Part shown: in pieces, positions 45,736 through 57,700 of the stretch | Numbering within the stretch: position 1 is the first letter of the stretch | Layout of the letters: each line of letters begins with the position of its first letter | Assembly: GCA_963930775.1 (NCBI GenBank) | Contig: OZ005707.1 | Location: 2,480,001 to 2,544,000 of the forward strand | Direction of reading: 5' to 3' | Length of the DNA stretch: 64,000 nt | Source: Cliona cf. orientalis | Taxonomy: Eukaryota; Porifera; Demospongiae; Clionaida; Clionaidae | Position numbers and translations under genes: made by a program | Notes under the pieces: model-generated | What the model was told of the DNA's origin: nothing | Seen by the model: only the letters and a program-made list of their open reading frames with translations | Databases searched by the model: none

Positions 45736-48700
45736 ATGGCTTCAACCTCGTGGGGCTGGGATCCAGATGACTTAGGCGAAGAAAATGAGCTTGGAGACTC
45801 CTGGAGGGTAGGTAGTTGGAGCTGTCTCATATACAACGTTAAATGATGCTCGAGTCTTTATCACCTGCATTCCACCTGCGGGGGTGGAGCTGTACAAGAG
45901 TGTGGTCCCTCGGGGTGGAAATTATTCTCTACCTGAAGCGTCCGCGCCATGACTCATGAGTAGGAAAGTAGTACATAAAGTCTGGGTGCAGGTGCCAGCC
46001 ACTTTCACCAAACTAATGATTAGACGACCATTTCCCACTGGCCGCCTGCACCAATTTTTCCGAGGGGGATGAAAAACAATAAACTGATTTGGAGTGGCCT
46101 TACATTCTTAGGAGATGATATTTCTTTTCCATTTATAGGGACCAGCTGCCCCCAAAGACACCTTGATTATGCTAGTGGACTGCTCCGAGCCTATGTTCAA
46201 TGTGCTAGATGACGATTCACCATTTCAGCTGAGTGTCAAGGTAAGCTTCCCTGAATGTCTGATCATTAATTAAATGGCGTAGAAGAAATAGAATATCAAT
46301 CATGAACTACCTTATAGCCAGAAATTTGATGTGAAATTAAATTTGGCGTTGGCATTTAGCAGTCTACCTGATCAATCTCCAAATTAATTATTATTCATAT
46401 CGATGTACGTGCGGCAGTCCCATACCAAACTACCAATAAATTATGTGTGCAATGGTAATTTTGGACCCGATCACCAAATTTAACTCCCACCAATGATTTC
46501 TAGCTACATACCGTATTTTCCCGCTATTAAGCGCATGCGCTTATATCTCCACAGGAAGAAAACCTGCGCTTAATAGCGAAGTGCGCCTAATAGTGAGATG
46601 CGCCTAACAAAGAATAGCTGCATCCAAGAACGCATGCGCGTTCGCGGTATCATTTAGGGGCGTGAGCAATCGATCGATCGCACAATCATTCGTGTTGCTG
46701 CATTCCGCCCAGCTCGAAATGGTGCTCATAGCTCGAAGAACCTGAGAATCGATAGTAGCCATCGTGATTTCGAGTAACTTGAAACGGCTGGAACCTTAGG
46801 CTAGCAAGAAAGCATACAGATATCGAGGTCAAGGGTCACATATGCGCTTATACACAAAATGCGCCTAACAACGAGTACAGTGGACTCTCCGAATAACGGA
46901 CACCTTGGTACATAGGCTTCTGTCCTTTATTCGGGGTATGTCCTTTATTGGGGTGTTTTACCTTAGTCACCCCCCATTTCATCTAATATTAATTTTATAG
47001 CCAATAGTTCATTGTTATAAAGAAATTCATGACATACTCAAGTGTTTTCATGACATTGTATTGCACTATTCAGTCTGTTTCAAGGAAGTGATCTACTAGA
47101 CGAGTGTCAATTGCGTCATGGTGGATGAATGGCTAGCTAGCTACTTGCCATTTGAGCAAGTAAAGCAGTAGCTGTTGTCATTACTATAGCTAGACAAAGT
47201 ACTAGCTACCGTTTTTTAGTGTCTACATGTATTGCCGTCTTATTATTTTTGTACAGATTGTTAATAATGCCATGAACTGCATGTAAGACGGTCGTGGGCG
47301 GGGTTAGCCACACCCACCGCCGTCCGTTAGTCGGAACGTTTTTTGCATAGTACTGTATTACTTCGTGCAAGCTGCTGTGTCCGTTATCCGGAATTCGGAG
47401 GTTGTCCGCTATTCAGGTGCTGCTACTGTATTAAACATATGGAGATATCGGTTGGTACATATAGCAGTGTCCGTTATTTGGTAGAGGTCCGTTATTGGGA
47501 GTGTCCGTTAATAGAGAGTCCACTGTACTTAGGTCAGCAAAATAGTATGCGCTTAATAACGAATATGCACTTATAAGCGAGGTGCACCTAATAACGAGAA
47601 AATACGGTATACTGGTACATGTACTTTGTACATGTGTATACGGTATCACCGAATACTTTACTTTTAGTCACTTGTGTTGTTGATGTATCACTCTACTCTT
47701 GTTCGTACTTGTGTTACTTCCTGTAGTGTATCCGCAGTGTCCTATTGAACAAGATCATCAGCAGTGACAAAGATGTTGTTGGTGTTGTATTCTTTGGAAC
47801 AGTAAGTGACGACTAATGCAGCGTGCACCTTGCATGCATAAAGGTCTAAGCATGATTTTACATGTGTAAAACTATGATGCATCCAATTCAAGCAATGTAA
47901 AGTTTCAGATTCCTCTAGTGAATTACCTTGGAATGCACACTAATTTAACTTTTCAATCACCACAGAAGTACAATTAGCTCCATTACAGTGTTCTCCCCAG
48001 CATACCTACGGCATGTTGGCCCAACAAGCTATCAGTTCAGAATTCCCTTTGATGTGGGAATAGTGCTAATTCATAAGCTTTGATGTGACCTCAGTCTCCA
48101 CCCTACTATCGTGCCTTAAATTTTTCCTGGGAAGAACACTGCATTACAGAACAGTATGATCCTTTACTGTTACACCCATCTCTGAGTATAACAATCCTGT
48201 TAATACACTTTTGCAGGTGAAGCACAAGAATCCCAATGACTTCCGCCATGTTTATGTCTTACAGGTATGTTCATGTACATGTGGAGATGCTCTTGTCGAG
48301 TGTGTACCTTTTTTCTCTCTATTCACTGTATATGTATATGACAGGATCTAGACTTACCCGACGCAGATCGCATTAAACAAGTGGAAGACTTATTACAATG
48401 TAAGAGGCAGTATGCTTGAGATATCTTAGCATCCTAAAATACATTTTGTGTACCCTGCACTCTCAGTACTATCACCACTTCTGTATAGACTTTTGATAAA
48501 ATTAGTTATTATTATTATTCTGCAGCTACGGAGGACTTTAAGGATGACTATGGACACAGTGATGACTATTCCCTAAGTGATGTTCTGTGGACGTGTTCAT
48601 CAATGCTTTCAAACAGGTATCCCATTGAAATTGATTTGTAGATGTATGTGCAATGTATCACATCATAAGGCCACTCCAATTAAATGTATTGTTTCATGAG

Positions 48701-51700
48701 TATGACGACTCAATATTTTGCTAATTTGATTTATAAATGTAAATTTGTGGGTATGGTTAAAAGTGCGCATGCGCATTTGCTGCCAGATACATGTACTTCG
48801 TGATAGCTATACATGTAGCTTTAGGATGTAGATGGGGTGATGAGAGTGTGTGTGCCCATCCTTGTTAAGCTAAGAACTTTCATGTAATTACTATTGTTGG
48901 GGCTCTGTGCTTTGGTGATTTAATTATCCCGGCAGACTCCGTGAACGTAGTTTGGGTATAGGGTTGACTTTCGCCCTTAAAGCTGGAAGGGGGGAGTTCG
49001 GGTGCCTAAGGGTGGTCGTAGCTCAGTGGTAGAGCGCTGGTGGCTCAAGCCAGTGGCCCTGGGTTCGATTCCCGGTGGCTGCCCGGATTTTTTCTCTTCC
49101 AGCTAGCTTTAGGATGTAGATGGGGTGATGAGAGTGTGTGTGCCCATCCTTGTTAAGCTAAGAACTTTCATGTACGTGGGCACAATTTTTATGTAAATTC
49201 TTGTATGGGAGATGACAGATCAGCTGTGGGTCAGTGCTGAAGTAAAGTGGGGGAGTGTTGTGCTGCCGTTTTGCCAGCCATAGTCGAGGATACGTTTGGC
49301 TCACTGTACTGCATAATAATAATGTGCAAACTTTTCGTTGACACATTTTCTTCAGCCCAAACAAGAATAGCCACAAGCGAATTCTGCTTTTCACCAATAA
49401 TGACAACCCAAATTCCTCTGATCCTAGCCAACAGGTAAGTAGAGTATGTACATGTACATACAGTATAATTAATGACATAGTTCACTTTGCTCGCCCCTGC
49501 TGGGTTGGTATTTCCATCAATGTATGTACATCCCATTGCCATTACCATTTTGCATGTATGCCAAACACTTGTGCCATAGTGTTCCTAACAAGCATACATC
49601 CACTTCCAGGTTAGCACCCCTGTACCTGCATTTCGTGGGGTCAACATACATAGCAGCTTCTATATACACAAATTTATGTATACGATTTATATCCCAGATA
49701 AGCACCCATGCGGGCCAAAATCGCAATTTATATAACTTACTTGTATGTTTAAGTGGCCATGGGTGCTTACCTGGGACACTACTCGTAGTATGACATAAAC
49801 TCTAAACGAATCTAGTAGTATCCCTCGTAATTATTGCTACTTTTCTCTTTCTCAGCGTCAAGCCAAAACAAGAATGAAGGTAATTAAGAGAAGGTGGAGT
49901 ACATATACATGTAGCCATTGCACGACTTTTTTCAGCCTCATAATAGCAGAAGCTAATCAGGTTGATATAGGCACATACTAGTAATTAAAATGGGCATGAT
50001 GTTAAATGCACATCATTACTTGTGTACTGCAAGCAGGCCAGGGAGGCTTGCTTTGCCCCCACCCCCACCCCTCTACCCTCTACTAATTTATTCAAATTAA
50101 TCACCTTCCACCATGTGCACAGCCAGCAAGGTCATGTATGCATGCTATGAAGTGTTGTGAACAGGGCGGTGAAAGGGAAGGCCATACAAGGATATTGGAT
50201 ATAGCGAGTAATATTCAGTTTTGTACTAGATGAAGCCACACTCAGGGTTTCATTTAGGATTTTTGTCAAGGGGGGGGGGCAAACGCGACAATTCCAGAGT
50301 TAAGGGGGGCAAAGACTAGGGAATGTTTTTCCATCCGCGAAGAATGATGTTGTGCTCATTAACTTCATAAAATTAGGGGAGTCTGGGGGTATGCTCCCCC
50401 AGGAAAATTTTTTAATGTTTCAATCTCTGAGACTGTTTCTGGTGGCTTCTGAGCACTTGGATGGGGAAAGTCTGTCAGTAATATCCACTGGTTCCCCTCT
50501 ATTTCAAGTCAAATGTTGCAAGGATGTGGGATGTGTCTCCTACCGCGCGTAGCGCAAAGCTTTAGCTAATTTATGGCTTAAAAATGAGCAAAACTGCCGC
50601 TTTGGACACTTTCACCGTTTAAATCTTTTACTTGTGCATGTATTGCATGTAAGGATGGTGGCTACTCTCAAGGGGGGGGGGGGGGCGAGTGACCCCTCCC
50701 GCCCCCCCCTCCCCAAGGAAAAACTGGTAGGTGTGGTCTACCAGATCCCCTGCCAGTGTGGTAAGGTGTACGTTGGGGAAACGCAGAGGCCCCTAGCGAC
50801 ACGAGTCAAAGAGCATCGGGATGCATGTAACAAGGGGGACACGTGGAAGTCTGCCATAGCCGAGCACCAGTGGGACCAGCAACACCAAGTGGATTGGGAC
50901 GCAACCAGAGTACTGGACAGGGCCGCCAGACCTGTCCAGCTGAAGGAAAAGGAAGCCTTGCACATCGAGAGGACCCCGGCAAACAACAGGCTTAATCGAG
51001 ACGGGGGCTACGAGCTACCAGGCTGTTGGATCGCGACGATGAAGAAACTAGGGGGCGGGGGCAACCGCGCTAGCACTAATCGCGCCGGCGCTCCACCCTC
51101 TGCACCCGGCCGCATGGGCGCGCAAGTGCAGTAGCCACGCCTATAAGAGCACCACCTTTTCGCAACTCGCTTCATTTTTGCCCTGAGGATGACTAGAGCA
51201 TCTAGTCAAAACGTCAGCAAGTTTTACCGAACAGTTAAGTTGTCCGAAAAGAATCTTCGTTTATTCATGCAGAGCAACTGAGAATGATGTCACTTCATAC
51301 GGTAATATGTTTTTGCAGGATTTATTGGACAATGGTGTTGAGATAGAGCTGATGCACATTGGATCAAGATTTGATGTCTCCAAGTTCTATCAGGTGCTTT
51401 ATGTGTACTCAGAATGGCTTCTATATAATTATCCACATACATGACATTGTATATGTATATTATAGTTATGACATTCTGCAATTTGAGGCCATTATGTTTT
51501 GCAACCATACCATTCAGGAGGTTGTGATTGGCGATGGTGATGGAGCGACTTTACCTGATCCATCTGAAAAGTTTGAAGAGCTATTAATGAGGTAAAGTTA
51601 GTCACCATAAACATTTCCATCTGTATTCAAGTATTTATTACCTGCACTAGACATGTACATCACTATCACTGTATATACCTTGTTCTCCAATCTGTGGAAA

Positions 51701-54700
51701 GCCTGACATCAATGTACATTGTATGCTTCAAGCATGGGAAGCGGCCGTTAAGGGCCCACTTAAGAGATTGCTCAACCCAGTAGTTGCAGCAGTTACTGTA
51801 GTGAACTCACCTGCATGTCAGGTACCCCCACTGTTATGGACTGGAGAACAAGAACATTCCAAATGTATCCCCAATCAAGGATTTCTCTTATTTTAATGGT
51901 ATGATTATATCTGTAAAACTTTAGGGTTCGCTCAAAGGAGTACAAGAAGAGAGCTTGGCAGAATGTTTCCCTCACCCTTGCCCCGGGGGTTGATCTTGGA
52001 GTCAGTGTGTAAGTGTTAGACTTCTCATATCATGTAATGATCTTCCCTTTAAATATGGACCCTAGCTCTTGCTACATGACATTGAATATCATCAAGGCAG
52101 TAAATATAGCCAATATTATCTTTTTATGAATTCAGTAAAGGAGCTGGATCAAATGCAGATATATGTATACATGTACATGTTTGCTAATGAGAGAAGGTGG
52201 CGAAATTAGCAAAACATTTACTGGCAAAATAATACTGTATACCTGCTATTGTCACTTCATTTGAAACTGTTCCTTAATCTGTGTGTAGGTATACCGTTGT
52301 TAGAGAAGCTACGAAACCATCGTTTGTTCGTCTGGATAAAAGAACAAATGAAGAACTGACTACTCGAACTAAACATCTGTGTGATGTACGTAAAGCTCTC
52401 CCCCTCCATTTCTCACTCTATTCCTCTCTCCTTCCCCGTCTCTCTCTCTCTCTTCATCTTTTTGTAATGGGGAAATTTTGTGAAATGGACAAAATAATTA
52501 TGTACTCACCGACATCATGATTACTGCACTGTGTGTGGTTATATTATTGTGCTACAATTATGGCTGCATTTTTGCTGAGTTAGCTTTTACACTATTGCCT
52601 CCAGCGCTGTTGAGTAGTTTACCTGCTTATGTCATATCAATACAACAGATTTTACATGTATAAGCTTACTGTGAACTTGAATGAAGCTTTTGGCTAAATG
52701 TGTACCTACAGGATACTGGGAGTGAGTTGATGTTGCCAGATATCAAGTACTATCAGGAATTTGGCGGTGAGAAAATTATCTTCGAGAAAGAAGAAACAGC
52801 AAAAATTAAGAGAATCGTTGATCAAGGTACATGTACATGTAGGTGCAGGTATTGCATGCATAAGTGCCCAACATAATAAGAATTCAGAGTGCCAAAATTA
52901 TTTAACTTTCTAGTACACCCATGAACACCATTAGTGCCAAACCCTAGGTGCTGTGAGAAATAGTTGTAAATATTTACAGGAAGTATAGCTAGTTGTGTAG
53001 CAAATTTGCAGGCTAAGCCAACAACATGTCACTGCTGCAGTATTGTAGAGAGTAACGACAAGAATGCCGATTGCACGGTATTTATGTGCCCAGTAACAAT
53101 TTACTTTTCTGTGGTTATGAGGTAATTATAGTGTAATGTATGATGAAACCTCTGGTGTAATCTATGAGGTAATTGCCAGAAAATTCAGGACCTTCATGGA
53201 GCCTTTCTGAGACTTGAAAATCGGTATTAATATATATAGAGTATCTAATGCATGTATCCAGCGAATACATTACAAGTTGAGTGCTACTTTCTCTGACAAG
53301 TACCGCCGGCCGAACTTTACGCGTTCTCTTGGATGATGTAATCCCATGGATAAATAAAGCTAGCCTTGCGCTAAATATAGCACGCACACAGTGTGCCATG
53401 CCGCGATCAATCCGATGTTCAGAAGCTGTACGGCGCTGTTGAGTTCATCTCCTGTGATTGAAAATTGTCAGTGTCGAGGTTGAGAGACAGTCTCAGACTC
53501 CATCTCTGCGATTGAGGTGCCGGTATCAATGTACCGTATAGCCGGAAAATTTGGCGGGGAATTAAATTTGGCGGTTTGGCGGTCTATTATTACAATCGCC
53601 AAATTAAAATCCGCCAAAATTTCCTACTCGCATATATCCGTATGGCGATCCCGTACCGAACCGCCAAATTTAAATCCGCCAATATTCTTTCAATAGCGAT
53701 TTTGGGCTCAACCGCCAAATTTAATGCCCGCCAATATTTCCGGCTATACGGTAGCTTAGATAGTGTACGCACTATGTTGACGACCTTTTACCATACGAAC
53801 CATTATGCGGTTATACTGGGCACATGGTCAAGTTTTCATATGTAATAGCAATTTAGTTTTCTGTGGTTAAGAGGCAATTATGATGTACATGTTAGGTGCA
53901 GGTCCTCCATGGAGTCTTTCTAGTTCTGAGACTTAAAAATCAGTGAATACCGTCCCCGTTCTAATTAAGGCACCACCTACGCCGTAGTCCTGATTTTTGT
54001 ACTCTAACTATGTACCATGTGGCCATGCTAATTATTATTTCCAGGCATGTTCTAATTAAAGCGGTACTGATATACTTACTGGTGATAATAACTCGATAGT
54101 ACCAAGTTACTGTGCTGGAAGCCACGTTTTCCACGCATCTAAACCTGAACCAGAATGTTAATTTCCTTGCTCTATATGCGTGTATAGCATCCATGATGCA
54201 TGCTGCATGCCATCAATGGCCACGATCGATCTAAATCTTGGAAGCTGTACTACATTTTTGAGCTCATCCCCTTTGATTGAAGCCATCGAAACTTGTCACT
54301 ATCAAGACCGAGAATTGGTCTCTGACTCCATCTCCACGATGGAAGCGCCACCATTGATGTATGCTATATTGATGACCTTTTACCAGATGCACACCATTCA
54401 GTGAGTCTAGTGTACCCCTTTAAAATGGCATAGCAAGAATAGTAGTATCGACAGTGATATTAATAACTTCTGCATACCATAAAAAATATACAACTGTAAA
54501 TATAAGTGAATTTCACAATCATGCTTTTAATAAGTGAAGTTTACTTTGCAATGGAATTCTTGAGCTATTGCTGGATTATAGTGCTCAACAGCACCAGCTA
54601 AGATGCTGGGGCAAAGGATTCTTAACCTTGAGCCATAATGACAGCATTTCTCTTTTCTCTTAAACAATCATCTTCCGTTGTATAATTACGGTTCATTATG

Positions 54701-57700
54701 TGAAGATCATCATTTTTGATTCCTAGGAGAACTCCAATATTTCTCCAGTGTGCAGCGAGGGGTAATAGCATTCTAAATGCATCCTTTAATTTTGGTTGAT
54801 CATCTGATAATAGCATTATACAAACGCATAGCAATACATGTACATGCCATGGATATAAAACAATATCTAACCTTGTGTGACTACTGTATGACTTAGTGGC
54901 TGTAGTTGTGCTACAGCTGATGAGGAACATACAGCTTCTGTATCACATATTAAGTAATCAACATATTTACACAGTAGTCAATTTGATTACCTAAGGGGAA
55001 CGTGATGTCCCTGTCTAGTTGACTCTCACTTGAACAGCCAGTAACTTTTACACCGAGTTTGAACGGAGCTGTGTTTACCAATGTGACTGTCATTATCACA
55101 CGTGGGGGATACACCTTTAAATCGTGTTTTAATTCCATTTGATCAGGAGGTGTCGACCAGAAATCTATGTCTGATACTTTAATCTATCAAATTACAAATC
55201 AATCTATATATTATGCAATATTATAATTTACTACATCAGGGTTTCATTTAGGATTTTTGTCAAGGGGGGGCAAACGCGATAATTCCAGAGTTAAGGGGGG
55301 GGGGGGGCAAAGACTATAGTATGTTTTTCCATCTGTGAAGAATGACGTTGTGCTCATTAACTTCATTATACCGTAAATCTGGAAAATTTCGTTGTTGAAA
55401 TATTTTCGTAGTCCCTGTCGACTACGAAATTAAATATCACGAAATATTTTCTACGTTGAAATTTTAAAGCGGCGAAATATTAGAGCGTGTGCGCATGCAC
55501 GAACGTACGTACGTACAGCTACATCTAGCAGTACAGTACGGGGCGGTCCGCGTGTTCAAGAGTCGATCAACCTTGCTGCCTACCTATCTCAGTTTTGTTG
55601 TCTACAGCTCTGACTAAGATTGATGTCGACGGCTGCATGCTCACTAAATTGTAGGCCTTTTCGTGATCTTCTTCGCAAGTAAAAGCATTGCTAATAAAAT
55701 TTCGATGTAAAATTATTTTCGTAGGCTGAGTCGTCCTACGAAAATTTTTAAACACGAAATTTTTTATTACGAAAGTTTTATTACACGAAAATTTCCAGAT
55801 TTACGGTGTTAGGGGGGGATCTGAGGGTATGCTCCCCCAGGAAAATTTTTAATGTTTCAACCTCTGAGACTGTTTCTGGTGGCTTCTGAGCACTCAGACG
55901 GGGAAAGTCTGTCAGTAATATCCACTGGTTCCCCTCTATTTCAAGTCAAATGTTGTAAGGATGTGGGAGATGTCTCCTGCCGTGCGTAGCGCGAAGCTTT
56001 AGCTAATTTATGGCTTAAAAATGAGCAAAACTGCCGCTTTGGACACTTTCACTGTTTAAACCTTTTACTTGTGCATGTATTGCATGCATGGATGGTGGCT
56101 ACTCTCAAGGGGGGGGGGGGGGCAGCCAGCTTCCAAGGGGGGGCGAGTGACCCCTCCTGTCCCCCCCCTAAATGAAACCCTGTACATGTATACTAGGAAT
56201 GTACAACGCATCTTAGATTAATATCACAATTATGTACCTGAGCTGTGCTTGGCTTCAAGGCTATCAAATGCTGATCAGTACTAGTAGGTGGTTCATGTAT
56301 GATGAACTTAACTGTATCATCTTCAAACTTGAAATCGTCATAGTGAGAAATTCTGTACTCATCTTGTCTTGGAAACTGTTCCTTTATGGCCTGCAATTAT
56401 ATTAATAGACCATAATTTGTTGTTAGCAAGTTTAATCATAAAATTTGCTCTACCCGAATGCATGTTTGTAAGAAGTAGGAGGCTACGAAGGAAACCTCAT
56501 ACTTATTGTGTGACACTGAGCGCTCAACTTGTGTTAGACAATAGCCAGCATCCATTGCTAGCTTGCTTGTTTTATTTGCTTCAAGACAATAGAAGCAGCA
56601 ATGGTCTGACTCAAGAACTGCAAAACTCTTATTTCCACATGAGGCAAAACGTAATTCAGAGTTACAAGGACCAAATTCATACTTTATCTCACCATCTTTA
56701 ATGGTATGAATTGCCTTTGCATAACCAACTCTGTGGTGGTCAAGTTCCTCCTTTGTTAACTCAGTGAGAAAATGTGGAAGAATGAGCTGAAATGATTTCT
56801 TCAGTTTAACATCTTTCTCCAGCAGGGAGAGCCATACAATAGGTGAGATCGGACAAGCATTTTTTGGAAAGATAAATGGGCCATACATTGCTGCATCAAG
56901 CTCAAAATGAACTGTTTGATCCTTATCTAACGCTCCTTCTGGGACAATTAAAGTGATGTCATGATCTTCAAAGGTGTATATCACACCAGTATGGCCGCAT
57001 TCGAGGATGTAATGGTGCAAGAAGGGAATACAAGCTTTCGTGATCGCTTCCTTATAGGAAGGGGACTGGAGAAACATCCCACATTCACTATAAGTTGTAT
57101 ATGTAGCTGGTATGCTTAAGCTTGGAGGTCCAACTTGCTGATATTTTGCTTTCGTGCATAAATCTTTGCAATAATTGCAAGATTCTGTATTTTTTCTTCT
57201 TTCAGTTTCATCTGTCAGTAGTTCTCCGTCCACATTTACTGGGAATCGATGTGGATACATTTTGCTGGTAACTGTTGATTCTCTAGACATCGTGTTGGAG
57301 TAGAAATTTAGTGCGCTGTGGTAAAACTTGGTTACTGACTGCTATTTGTTTTGCAGTATCGATCTTTTGTAAATGATTCATGAATAAATGACGATATGAA
57401 ACCTTCACATTATAGCTCACCAGGGTTACAAACTACGTGATTGATATAAATAGCTTGTTTACACAAACTTGACTACACTAATGCAAGTCAGTTCTCATTC
57501 CACTTCTGAATCATAGTTGTACAATGTATAACTATATAATTATATACACACTTTTCGAGTGGATATGAAGCCAGTGCTGTGCATTGAAAACACGCAGGGA
57601 GAGAGGAAAACAGCAGTGACCGCCATAACTCTCAAACAGTGTTTTCAGTGAAAGCCACACAGGGCTGTAGGAAGTGTGGTACGGCCATTGGATACCAGTG

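Larger units (their letters stand above)
48817..49174. repeat. 70-bp direct repeats flanking a tRNA-like gene
   Basis: The 70 bp at 48817-48886 (starting AGCTTTAGGATGTAGATGGG) are repeated without visible change at 49105-49174, 288 bp apart. The tRNA-like sequence lies between them. This is too long for a normal target duplication, so a recent local duplication is more likely. Confidence 0.9.
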
